From: Gammaproteobacteria bacterium
Lineage (GTDB): Bacteria > Pseudomonadota > Gammaproteobacteria > Pseudomonadales > JADFDG01
DNA length: 64,000 nt
Reading direction: 5' to 3'
NCBI GenBank assembly: GCA_018262975.1
Contig: JADFDG010000003.1
Location: 124,001-188,000 of the forward strand
A program made the position numbers and the translations under genes. The notes under the pieces were generated by a model. The model did no database searches, was not told the origin of the DNA, and saw only the letters and a list, made by a program, of their open reading frames with translations. Shown here in pieces: positions 55,111 to 64,000 of this stretch (positions are counted from its first letter, which is position 1; the number at the start of each line of letters is the position of its first letter).

Positions 55111-56892
55111 ATGCCGGATACTGTGCGTGTCCGTCCTGCCGCGAGCCCGTTGTCTTCCGTGACCCCGCCGTCCCGCCGTCTTGTCCGCCGTGTCACGCCC
55201 GCCGCTGCCGCGACCACCTCGTCGTCCGTGCACCCCGTGCTGGCGCGCGTGCTGGCCTCGCGCGGCGTCGGCATCGACGAGGCCATGGCGCTGGAGTTGT
55301 CGCGCCTGGCGCCGGCCTCGCAACTCAAGGACATCGAGCGCGCCACCGCGGTGCTGGCCGACGCGGTGCTCGCCGGCGGCATGATCCTGGTGGTGGGCGA
55401 TTACGACGCCGACGGCGCCACCAGCACGGCGCTGTGCGTGTCGTTGCTCAAGGCCATGGGCGCGCACGCCGACTTCCTGGTGCCGGACCGTTTCCGCTAC
55501 GGCTACGGACTGTCGCCGGAGATCGTCGAGGTGGCGGCGCAGCGCCGGCCGGCGGTCATCCTCACCGTCGACAACGGCATCTCCAGTCTGGAGGGCGTGG
55601 CGCGCGCCCGCGCACACGGCATCCGCGTGGTCATCTCCGACCACCACCTGCCCGGTGCGCAATTGCCGGACGCCGACGCCATCGTCAACCCGAACCAGCC
55701 CGGTTGCCCGTTCCCGAGCAAGGCCATCGCCGGTGTCGGCGTGGCCTTCCTGCTGATGGGCGCGCTGCGGGGCGAGCTGCGCGCGCGCGGCTGGTTCGGC
55801 GCGGCGCGACCGGAACCGAACATCGCCGATGCCCTCGACCTGGTGGCGCTGGGCACGGTGGCCGACGTGGTGCCGCTCGATGCCAACAACCGCATCCTCG
55901 TCGAGCAGGGCTTGCGCCGCATCCGTGCCGGCCGGGTGCGCCCGGGCATCGCCGCGCTCATCACCGTGGCGCGGCGCAACCGCGAGCGACTGGTGGCCGC
56001 CGATCTCGGCTTCGCGGTCGGCCCGCGCCTCAATGCCGCCGGTCGCCTGGACGACATGTCGCACGGCATCCGTTGCCTGCTCGCCGCCGATGATGCCGAG
56101 GCACAACGGCTGGCCGCCGAGCTCGATGCGCTCAACCGCGACCGCCGCGCCATCGAGGGCAACATGCAGCAGGAGGCGCTGGCGGCGCTGGCGCGCATTC
56201 GCCTGGACGACGGCGACTTGCCCAGCGGTATCTGTCTGTTCGATGCCGGCTGGCACCAGGGCGTGGTCGGTATCGTCGCCTCGCGCATCAAGGAGCGTTG
56301 CCATCGCCCGGTGATCGCCTTCGCGCCGGCCGAGGCCGGCAGCGACGAACTGCGCGGGTCCGCGCGTTCGATCGAGGGCGTGCACGTGCGCGACGTGCTG
56401 GACGCGGTCGCCGCCCGCCATCCGCAGCTGGTGCGCCGCTTCGGCGGCCACGCCATGGCCGCCGGCCTGACGCTGGCGCGCGGGCACTACGAGGCCTTCG
56501 CCCGTGCCTTTGACGCCGAGGTGGCGCGGGTGCTGCCGGACTCGGCGCGCAATCCCGTGCTGGTGACCGACGGCGAGCTGGCGCCCGGTGACATCACCCT
56601 GGCGCTGGCCGACACCCTGCGCTACGCACTGCCCTGGGGCCAGGCGTTTCCCGAACCGGTATTCGATGGCGAGTTCGAAGTGCTCGAGCAGCGGGTGGTC
56701 GGCGAGAAGCACCTGAAGCTGGTGCTGTCGGTGGGCAACAGCCGTGTCATCGATGCCATCGCCTTCAATGTCGATGCCGGCCAGTGGCCCAACCGCAGCC
56801 GGCGGGCGCGGCTGGCCTACCGGCTGGACGTCAACGACTACCGCGGCGTACGCACACCGCAACTGGTGGTGGAGCAGCTCGAGCCGCTGTGA
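55111..56892 (+). CDS. recJ: single-stranded-DNA-specific exonuclease RecJ
   Basis: A 593-residue DHH-family 5'-3' exonuclease used in recombination and mismatch repair. Motifs are VVGDYDADGATSTAL, ILTVDNGISS, VVISDHHLPG (DHH) and VGPRLNAAGRLDDM. The C-terminal DHHA1 domain has GWHQGVVGIVASRIKER and FGGHAMAAGLTL. The start is uncertain: ATG at 55111 is used, and a GTG three codons earlier is possible; neither has a strong ribosome binding site. The first 40 residues are Ser/Ala/Arg-rich and probably disordered. Confidence 0.93.
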   Translation: MPDTVRVRPAASPLSSVTPPSRRLVRRVTPAAAATTSSSVHPVLARVLASRGVGIDEAMALELSRLAPASQLKDIERATAVLADAVLAGGMILVVGDYDADGATSTALCVSLLKAMGAHADFLVPDRFRYGYGLSPEIVEVAAQRRPAVILTVDNGISSLEGVARARAHGIRVVISDHHLPGAQLPDADAIVNPNQPGCPFPSKAIAGVGVAFLLMGALRGELRARGWFGAARPEPNIADALDLVALGTVADVVPLDANNRILVEQGLRRIRAGRVRPGIAALITVARRNRERLVAADLGFAVGPRLNAAGRLDDMSHGIRCLLAADDAEAQRLAAELDALNRDRRAIEGNMQQEALAALARIRLDDGDLPSGICLFDAGWHQGVVGIVASRIKERCHRPVIAFAPAEAGSDELRGSARSIEGVHVRDVLDAVAARHPQLVRRFGGHAMAAGLTLARGHYEAFARAFDAEVARVLPDSARNPVLVTDGELAPGDITLALADTLRYALPWGQAFPEPVFDGEFEVLEQRVVGEKHLKLVLSVGNSRVIDAIAFNVDAGQWPNRSRRARLAYRLDVNDYRGVRTPQLVVEQLEPL

Positions 56893-56895
56893 CGC

Positions 56896-57531
56896 TCAGG
56901 GCGTCTCGAACAGGCCGTGCTCGATGATGGTCAGCAGCACCTGCGCATGCCGGTCGACCACCACCGGGTCGGTGGCGTCGATGCCGTAGGCGTCCTTCCA
57001 GAAGTCGCCCACCGCGAAGAAGGCGGTTGCCGCACCGGTGACCACCGACACCACGTGGGCGGGCGGCAGCGGGCGCATGCCGGCGGTGCCGGCGAAGCCC
57101 TCCAGCATCGCGGTGACCTGGGTTACCACCGGCTTCACCCAGGTTTCCATCAGCCAGGCCGAGCGGCTGCTGGGCACCGGCAGTTCGGTGTAGATCAGCC
57201 GGGGGAACTGGGGGTAGCGGGCGCAGAAGCCGATGAATTCCCGCAACAAGGCCAGGAAGGTGGCGCGCGGGTCTGTCACCGGGATGTTGGCCTGCACCAC
57301 GCCGAAGAATTCCGTGCCGAGGCGTCGGAAAGCCTCGTCGACGGTGGCTCGCCACAGGCCTTCCTTGCTGCCGAAGTGGTAGTGGATGAGCGGCTGGGTC
57401 ACGCCTGAACGGCGGGCGATGGCGGTGGTCGAGGCGCCGTCGTATCCGTGGACGGCAAATTCCTCGAGGGCTGCGAGCAGAATGCGTTCCTTGCCGTCGC
57501 CTGTCCGTGTCTGATCAGGTGTCGGGGTCAC
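56896..57531 (-). CDS. TetR/AcrR-family transcriptional regulator
   Basis: A 211-residue repressor-type protein. The N-terminal helix-turn-helix is at about residues 15-61 (ASTTAIARRSGVTQPLIHYHFGSKEGLW). The ligand-binding half is hydrophobic and not diagnostic. It is divergent from prfB across 168 bases and convergent with recJ (three-base gap). The target genes are unknown. Confidence 0.88.
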   Translation of the reverse strand: MTPTPDQTRTGDGKERILLAALEEFAVHGYDGASTTAIARRSGVTQPLIHYHFGSKEGLWRATVDEAFRRLGTEFFGVVQANIPVTDPRATFLALLREFIGFCARYPQFPRLIYTELPVPSSRSAWLMETWVKPVVTQVTAMLEGFAGTAGMRPLPPAHVVSVVTGAATAFFAVGDFWKDAYGIDATDPVVVDRHAQVLLTIIEHGLFETP

Positions 57532-57612
57532 GTCGTATGGTCCGGGGGTTGGCGCACGTCGTGTGCACGACGGGCAATGCTAGCAGACCGTTCGTCGGAA
57601 GGTGCGGCAAAA

Positions 57613-57641
57613 TCGACGCGGGGGGCGAATTTCTCTAGAAT
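57613..57641 (+). promoter_or_regulatory. probable promoter of prfB-lysS
   Basis: TCGACG (57613-57618) and TAGAAT (57636-57641), 17 bases apart. The leader to the prfB start codon would be about 50 bases. Confidence 0.55.
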
Positions 57642-57699
57642 CCGCGGCTTTTGCGGCCCGCGCCATCCCGGGGCGGCCCGCCCCCAGCCGGCGGTACCC

Positions 57700-58795
57700 A
57701 TGGAAATCAACCCGATCACCAACAAGATCAGCGACCTCGCCGAGCGAAGCACTTCGCTCCGGGGGTATCTTTGACTTCGATGGCAAGCGCGAGCGCCTCG
57801 AGGAAGTCAGCAAGGAACTGGAAGACCCCAACGTCTGGAACAACCCGGAGCGGGCCCAGGCACTCGGCAAGGAACGCGCCACGCTCGACAACATCGTCGG
57901 CACCCTGACGAAGATCACCGCCGGCCTGGCCGACGCGCGCGACCTGCTGGAGATGGCGGTCGCCGAGAACGACGAGTCCACCGTGGCCGACGTGGCCGCC
58001 GAGGTGGACAAGCTCGAGAAGGACGTCGCCCAGCTGGAATTCCAGCGCATGTTCTCCGGGCAGAACGATCCCAACAGCGCCTTCATGGATATCCAGGCCG
58101 GCGCCGGTGGCACCGAGGCGCAGGACTGGGCCTCCATGCTGCTGCGCATGTACCTGAAGTGGGGCGAGAAGCACGGCTTCAAGACCGAGTTGCAGGAATG
58201 CACCGACGGCGAGGTAGCCGGCGTGAAATCCGCCACCATCTACTTCGAGGGCCCGTACGCCTACGGCTGGCTGCGCAGCGAAACCGGCGTGCACCGCCTG
58301 GTGCGCAAGAGCCCGTTCGATTCCGGCGGCGCGCGCCACACCTCGTTCGCCTCGGTGTTCGTGTCGCCGGAAATCGACGACAGCTTCGAGATCGACATCA
58401 ACCCGGCAGACCTGCGCACCGACGTGTACCGCGCGTCCGGCGCCGGTGGCCAGCACGTGAACCGCACGGAATCGGCAGTGCGCATCACGCACATCCCGAC
58501 CAACACCGTGGCGGCCTGCCAGTCCGGCCGCTCGCAGCACCAGAACCGCGACACCGCGATGAAGATGCTGAAGGCGAAACTGTGGGAACTGGAGATGCAG
58601 AAGCGCAACGCCGAGAAGGCGGTGCTGGAAGCCTCCAAGGCCGACGTGGGCTGGGGCAGCCAGATCCGCTCCTACGTGCTCGACCAGTCGCGCATCAAGG
58701 ACCTGCGCACCGGCATGGAAACCAGCAACACCGGCAAGTTCCTCGACGGTGACATTGACGAGTTCATCGAAGCCAGCCTCAAGGCCGGTCTCTGA
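57700..58795 (+). CDS. prfB: peptide chain release factor 2 (programmed +1 frameshift)
   Basis: Release factor 2, 364 residues after frameshifting, recognises UAA and UGA stop codons. The first frame, 57700-57774, encodes 24 residues ([17 protein letters not shown], then TSLRGYL) and stops at TGA. A +1 shift at CTT-TGA-C (57769-57775) continues into the main frame at 57773. A Shine-Dalgarno-like GGGGG lies just before the slip site. The main part has the SPF-type selector ([13 protein letters not shown]) and catalytic GGQ at residues 249-251. lysS follows after 34 bases, the usual prfB-lysS order. It is not a pseudogene. Confidence 0.97.
57742..57775 (+). promoter_or_regulatory. RF2 frameshift signal with an upstream hairpin
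   Basis: The slip site CTTTGAC is at 57769-57775 with GGGGG at 57761-57765 as stimulator. Directly ahead, GAGCGAAG (57742-57749) and CTTCGCTC (57752-57759) are a perfect eight-base inverted repeat with a two-base centre. Known RF2 signals do not require such a hairpin. Confidence 0.85.
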
Positions 58796-58829
58796 ACCCT
58801 CCGCCCGCGACCACACACACGGCAGACCC

Positions 58830-60347
58830 ATGACCGACCAGACCCCCGACAGCACCCCGATCACCGCCGAGGAAGCCGCGCAGGAAGAGAACCGCCTCGT
58901 CGCCGAGCGCCGCGCCAAGCTGGCGAAGCTGCGCGAGAATGGCAACGCCTTCCCCAACGATTTCCGCCGCGAGCAGTACTGCGCCGACCTGCAGGCGCAC
59001 TACGCCGACAAGTCGAAGGAAGAGATCGAGGCGCTCCAGGTGCGTGCCAGCGTGGCCGGCCGCGTGATGCTCAACCGCGGTGCGTTCATCGTCATCCAGG
59101 ACATGACCGGCCGCATCCAGCTGTACGTGAACCGCAAGACGCTCACGCCGGAGCAGCTGGACAACATCAAGGGCTGGGACCTCGGCGACATCGTCGGTAC
59201 CGAGGGCCTGCTGTGCAAGTCGGGCAAGGGCGACCTGTACATCGACATGGACAACCCGCGCCTGCTGGTGAAGTCGCTGCGCCCGCTGCCGGACAAGCAC
59301 AAGGGCCTGACCGATACCGAGATGAAGTATCGCCAGCGCTACGTGGACCTGATCGTCAGCGAGGAAACCCGCAAGACCTTCCGCATCCGCTCGAAGATCG
59401 TCGAGGGCATCCGCCACTACCTGGCGCAGCGCGACTTCATCGAGGCGGAGACGCCGATGCTGCAGGTCATTCCCGGCGGCGCCACCGCGCGTCCGTTCGT
59501 GACCTTCCACAACGCGCTGGACATCGAGATGTACCTGCGCATCGCCCCGGAGCTGTACCTCAAGCGCCTGGTGGTGGGCGGCTTCGAGAAGGTGTTCGAG
59601 ATCAACCGCAACTTCCGCAACGAGGGGCTCTCCACGCGCCACAACCCCGAGTTCACCATGATCGAGTTCTACCAGGCCTACGCCACCTACCTGGACCTGA
59701 TGGACCTCACCGAGGACATGCTGCGCACGCTGGCGCAGGACGTGCTGGGCACCACGAAGCTGGTCTACCAGGGCGAGGAGATCGACTTCGGCACGCCGTT
59801 CACCCGCATGAGCGTGTTCGACTCCATCCTCGACCGCAACCCGGACATCAGCCGCGAGCAGCTGGCCACGCCGGAAGGCGCGCGCGCCGCCGCGAAGAAG
59901 CTCGGTATCCCGCTCAAGGATTCCTACGGCCTGGGCAAGGTGCAGATCGAGATCTTCGAGAAGACCGTCGAGCACACGCTGCGCCAGCCGACCTTCATCA
60001 CCGAGTACCCCACCGAGGTGTCGCCGCTGGCGCGCCGCTCGGACAAGGACCCGTTCGTCACCGACCGCTTCGAGTTCTTCGTGGGCGGCCGTGAAGTGGC
60101 CAACGGCTTCTCCGAGCTGAACGACCCGGAAGACCAGGCCGAGCGCTTCCGCGCCCAGGTGGCCGAGAAGGAATCCGGCGACGACGAGGCGATGTTCTAC
60201 GACGAGGACTACATCACCGCGCTGGAGCACGGCCTGCCGCCCACGGCCGGCGAGGGCATCGGCATCGACCGCCTCGTCATGCTGTTTACCGATTCACCGT
60301 CGATCCGCGATGTGATCTTGTTCCCGCACATGCGCCCGAACCGCTGA
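58830..60347 (+). CDS. lysS: lysyl-tRNA synthetase, class II
   Basis: A 505-residue class-II synthetase that charges tRNA-Lys. It has an N-terminal OB-fold anticodon domain ([21 protein letters not shown]) and catalytic motif 1 near [22 protein letters not shown]. Motif 2 is [26 protein letters not shown], and motif 3 is [26 protein letters not shown]. Length equals typical LysS. It is likely co-transcribed with prfB; a TetR-family gene follows after 36 bases. Confidence 0.96.
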   Translation: MTDQTPDSTPITAEEAAQEENRLVAERRAKLAKLRENGNAFPNDFRREQYCADLQAHYADKSKEEIEALQVRASVAGRVMLNRGAFIVIQDMTGRIQLYVNRKTLTPEQLDNIKGWDLGDIVGTEGLLCKSGKGDLYIDMDNPRLLVKSLRPLPDKHKGLTDTEMKYRQRYVDLIVSEETRKTFRIRSKIVEGIRHYLAQRDFIEAETPMLQVIPGGATARPFVTFHNALDIEMYLRIAPELYLKRLVVGGFEKVFEINRNFRNEGLSTRHNPEFTMIEFYQAYATYLDLMDLTEDMLRTLAQDVLGTTKLVYQGEEIDFGTPFTRMSVFDSILDRNPDISREQLATPEGARAAAKKLGIPLKDSYGLGKVQIEIFEKTVEHTLRQPTFITEYPTEVSPLARRSDKDPFVTDRFEFFVGGREVANGFSELNDPEDQAERFRAQVAEKESGDDEAMFYDEDYITALEHGLPPTAGEGIGIDRLVMLFTDSPSIRDVILFPHMRPNR

Positions 60348-60383
60348 CCGGCGGCACCGGCCATGGATGGAGGTAGGTAACCG

Positions 60384-61088
60384 ATGACGGACACGAACAC
60401 CCGCAAGACTGCCGCCGGCGAAGAGTCGGTGGCCTACCGCGGTCGCCGCGCGGCGCGCAGCGGCAGCGAGCAGCGCCGCCGGGCGATCCTCGAGGCCACC
60501 CTGCGCATCATCATCCGCGACGGCATCCGTGCGGTGCGGCATCGCGCGGTGGCGAAGGAAGCGGGGGTGCCACTGTCGGCCACCACCTATTACTTCAAGG
60601 ACATCCACGACCTCATCGCCGACACCTTCACGCTGTTCGTCGAAAGCACGATGGGTCAGCTCATCGACCCGGTGTGGGTCGAGATCTACCAGTTCACCTC
60701 GCGCTATACCCCCGAGCAGTTGCGCGAGGAGAGCCGGCGGCTGGAACTGATCGCCGGCCTGGCGAAGCTGTCGGCCGATTTCATCGAGCGCGAACTGACG
60801 CTGCACCGCGAGCACCTGCTGGCCGAACGTGCCTTCATGCAGGCCGCCGTGGGTGACGAACGGCTGCGCGAGCAGGCGTTGCGCTTCCGCGGCAAGGTCA
60901 TCGAGGGCCTGGTGGCGTTCTGCGCGCTGTTGGGCACGGTGGATCCGGAGCTCGATGCAGAGATGATCTACGACACCTTCCTCATGCTCGAGCTGGAGAA
61001 CCTGCTCGGCCCGGAAGGCAGTTTCGACCGTGCGCGTGCCGAGCGCGTGATGGCGCACCGCATGCGCCTCGTCGTGCAGGTGGCCTGA
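60384..61088 (+). CDS. TetR-family transcriptional regulator
   Basis: A 234-residue regulator. The helix-turn-helix is at about residues 30-77 (RAVRHRAVAKEAGVPLSATTYYFKDIHDLI); the first 25 residues are Arg-rich. The C-terminal domain is helical with no known ligand signature. GGAGGTAGG precedes the ATG. It lies six bases ahead of ung and may control or simply share its transcript. Confidence 0.87.
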   Translation: MTDTNTRKTAAGEESVAYRGRRAARSGSEQRRRAILEATLRIIIRDGIRAVRHRAVAKEAGVPLSATTYYFKDIHDLIADTFTLFVESTMGQLIDPVWVEIYQFTSRYTPEQLREESRRLELIAGLAKLSADFIERELTLHREHLLAERAFMQAAVGDERLREQALRFRGKVIEGLVAFCALLGTVDPELDAEMIYDTFLMLELENLLGPEGSFDRARAERVMAHRMRLVVQVA

Positions 61089-61094
61089 GCAGGC

Positions 61095-61808
61095 ATGGCG
61101 GGCGAATCCGTGCCGTCCACCGGCGACCGCGTGGCGCTGGAGCCGGGCTGGAAGCACGAGCTGTCGGCGGAATTCGCCAGCTCCTACATGGCGGAACTGC
61201 GCGCCTTCCTGCTCGCCGAGAAACAGGCCGGCGTGCGCGTGTTTCCTCCGGGTCCGGATATCTTCAACGCGCTGAACTTCACCCCGTTCGACCAGGTGAA
61301 GGTGGTGATCCTCGGCCAGGATCCCTACCACGGCCCTGACCAGGCGCACGGCCTGTGCTTTTCCGTGCGTCCGGGCATCGACGTGCCGCCGTCGCTGGTG
61401 AACATCTTCAAGGAAATCCGCGCAGACCTCGGCATCGAGCCGCCGTCGCACGGCCACCTCGAGAAGTGGGCGCGCCAGGGCGTGCTGCTGCTCAACGCCG
61501 TGCTCACCGTGCGCGCGCACAACGCCGCCTCGCATGCCGGCCGCGGCTGGGAAAAGTTCACCGACGCGGTGATTGACCGCCTGAACCGCGACCGCGAGCA
61601 CCTGGTGTTCATGCTGTGGGGCAGCTACGCGCAGAAGAAGGGCGCCATCATCGACCGCTCGCGCCACCTGGTGCTGACGGCGCCGCACCCGTCGCCGCTG
61701 TCTGCCCACCGCGGCTTCTTCGGCTGCCGGCACTTCTCGCAGGCCAACGCCTACCTGGCCAGCCACGGCATGACGCCCATCGACTGGAACCTCAGCACCC
61801 CCCTGTAG
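61095..61808 (+). CDS. ung: uracil-DNA glycosylase
   Basis: A 237-residue family-1 glycosylase that removes uracil from DNA. The water-activating motif GQDPYHG has Asp76, the uracil-binding loop is [21 protein letters not shown], and the C-terminal Leu/His loop is [21 protein letters not shown]. Length and motifs are standard. The stop codon TAG (61806-61808) is the TAG of a REP head that begins at 61805. Confidence 0.96.
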   Translation: MAGESVPSTGDRVALEPGWKHELSAEFASSYMAELRAFLLAEKQAGVRVFPPGPDIFNALNFTPFDQVKVVILGQDPYHGPDQAHGLCFSVRPGIDVPPSLVNIFKEIRADLGIEPPSHGHLEKWARQGVLLLNAVLTVRAHNAASHAGRGWEKFTDAVIDRLNRDREHLVFMLWGSYAQKKGAIIDRSRHLVLTAPHPSPLSAHRGFFGCRHFSQANAYLASHGMTPIDWNLSTPL

Positions 61809-61828
61809 AGAGGGGGCCACGCCCCCGA
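61805..61828 (+). repeat. REP element providing the ung stop codon
   Basis: A 24-base copy with a single change in the hairpin loop (CAT to CAC). Its GTAG head overlaps the ung stop codon. First of three copies before the acetyltransferase gene. Confidence 0.85.
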
Positions 61829-61842
61829 TATCATCGCCGCCA

Positions 61843-61866
61843 TCGGGCGCATGGCGCCCTCGCTAC
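61843..61866 (-). repeat. REP element with a compensatory stem change
   Basis: The stem is GGGCGC/GCGCCC instead of GGGGGC/GCCCCC: both arms changed so that the base pair is kept. Head GTAGCGA, minus orientation. Confidence 0.8.
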
Positions 61867-61868
61867 CA

Positions 61869-61892
61869 TCGGGGGCATGGCCCCCTCGCTAC
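61869..61892 (-). repeat. REP element, canonical copy
   Basis: Perfect copy, GTAGCGA head on the minus strand, two bases after the preceding copy and in tandem with it. Its end (CTAC) joins AGGAG to form the ribosome binding site of the next gene. Confidence 0.85.
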
Positions 61893-61903
61893 AGGAGCGT
61901 TCC

Positions 61904-62503
61904 GTGGCCATCGTGATCAAGCCTGTCTGCGGCCCCGACATCGCGCCCTACATCGACGATCTCGCGGCCTTGCGCATCCGCGTCTTCCGCGACTTTCCCT
62001 ACCTCTACGACGGCACGCCCGACTACGAGCGCAAGTACATCCAGACCTACGCCCGTTCGCCCCGGAGCCTGTTCGTGCTCGCACTCGACGGCGCGCGCGT
62101 GGTGGGTGTTTCCACCGGGATCCCCATGCGCGACGAGACGGACGAGTTCAAGGCGCCGTTCCTCGCGCACGGCTATGACCCGGAGCAGGTGTTCTATTTC
62201 GGCGAGTCGGTGCTGCTGGCCGACTACCGCGGGCACGGCCTCGGCGTGCGTTTCTTTGAAGAGCGCGAAGCTTACGCGCGCACGCTCAGCGGCGTTCGCT
62301 GGACCGCCTTCTGCGCGGTGGAACGGCCGGCCGACCATCCGCTGCGGCCGGCGGACTACGTACCGCTCGATGTTTTCTGGACGAAGCGCGGTTACCGCAA
62401 GGTGCCGGCGCTGCAGTCGGTGTACCGCTGGAAGGACATCGACCAGGCCGTCGAGTCCGACCACGTCATGACCTACTGGCTGAAGGACTGGGCAGCCGCC
62501 TGA
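61904..62503 (+). CDS. GNAT-family acetyltransferase
   Basis: A 199-residue protein of the acetyltransferase fold. It has an N-terminal strand-helix (IALRIRVFRDFPYLYDG-like region DLAALRIRVFRDFPYLYDG), the strand LFVLALDGARVVGVSTG, and the acetyl-CoA loop DYRGHGLGVRFFEERE. The GTG at 61904 is chosen because CAGGAG lies ten bases before it; an ATG inside the REP element upstream would add nonsense residues. The substrate is unknown. A strong hairpin follows the stop directly. Confidence 0.8.
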   Translation: MAIVIKPVCGPDIAPYIDDLAALRIRVFRDFPYLYDGTPDYERKYIQTYARSPRSLFVLALDGARVVGVSTGIPMRDETDEFKAPFLAHGYDPEQVFYFGESVLLADYRGHGLGVRFFEEREAYARTLSGVRWTAFCAVERPADHPLRPADYVPLDVFWTKRGYRKVPALQSVYRWKDIDQAVESDHVMTYWLKDWAAA

Positions 62504-62504
62504 C

Positions 62505-62527
62505 GCGCACCGGCATTGCCGGTGCGC
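62505..62527. terminator. perfect 10-pair hairpin between convergent genes
   Basis: GCGCACCGGC pairs with GCCGGTGCGC around ATT. It sits one base after the acetyltransferase stop and three before the uup stop. No T run follows on either strand, so termination efficiency is uncertain. Confidence 0.6.
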
Positions 62528-62530
62528 CCG

Positions 62531-64000
<1,470 letters not shown>

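Noticed and set aside
57700-57774. prfB as a broken gene (early stop)
   Set aside because: The CTTTGAC slip site with an upstream GGGGG is the standard regulatory frameshift of release factor 2.
61805-61892. CRISPR-like array of short repeats
   Set aside because: Copies differ in orientation, spacers are very short and unequal, and no cas genes are present; they are REP elements.

Overview
The window is chromosomal DNA of a GC-rich gammaproteobacterium. The evidence is the set of gammaproteobacterial housekeeping genes (fadBA, nrdAB with a Pseudomonas-type NrdA/NrdB pair, rlmJ, rnt, pdxH, grxD, prfB with its programmed frameshift, lysS, uup). Strong third-position GC bias throughout also produces many long antisense shadow ORFs. 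GTAG-headed palindromic repeats recall Xanthomonadales and Pseudomonas REP elements, but the exact order cannot be fixed from sequence alone. I see no phage, IS element, CRISPR array, rRNA or tRNA gene. This is a core-genome segment with dense, often translationally coupled operons.

Layout. 0.1-3.5 kb: a CHASE-GGDEF protein with a degenerate active site, a small beta-barrel protein and an Ig-like lipoprotein. 3.5-8.8 kb: a DUF3080-type lipoprotein, a free-standing periplasmic PDC/Cache-like protein, rlmJ coupled to an old-yellow-enzyme reductase, and trhP. 9-12.7 kb: a TatT-TRAP transporter operon. 12.7-17.2 kb: amtB with an unknown partner gene, behind a near-perfect sigma-54 promoter and an NtrC-like site, then a Kef-type antiporter coupled to a small secreted coiled-coil protein. 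17.3-23.4 kb: a beta-CASP metallo-hydrolase, a Usp-like protein and an RND efflux pair. 23.5-28.6 kb: nrdA-nrdB and a 687-bp control region with NrdR-like boxes. 28.6-31.1 kb: an RstAB-like two-component pair and a possible small RNA. 31.2-33.5 kb: glpR/glpK. 33.7-36 kb: tandem paralogous membrane diguanylate cyclases. 36-41.2 kb: grxD, argD-argF, rnt, argG-gloA. 41.3-46.1 kb: a choice-of-anchor I lipoprotein, yidB, pdxH and a His-rich surface protein. 46.4-50.6 kb: a flavin reductase, two DapB-like paralogs and an MFS exporter. 50.7-54.1 kb: fadBA. 54.4-64 kb: a hypothetical protein, recJ, TetR, prfB-lysS, TetR-ung, a GNAT protein and the 3' part of uup.

The most distinctive feature is a dispersed family of about 15 palindromic repeats with a GTAG[A/C]GA head and a GGGGGC/GCCCCC hairpin. 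They lie only between genes or at gene ends and often form inverted pairs. In three genes (the second diguanylate cyclase, rnt and ung) the TAG stop codon is the TAG of the repeat head. I read these as REP/BIME elements, probably mobilised by a RAYT transposase elsewhere in the genome. The other main signals are the sigma-54/NtrC control of amtB, the nrd control region, the DapB-like tandem and the candidate small RNA at 31.0-31.1 kb.
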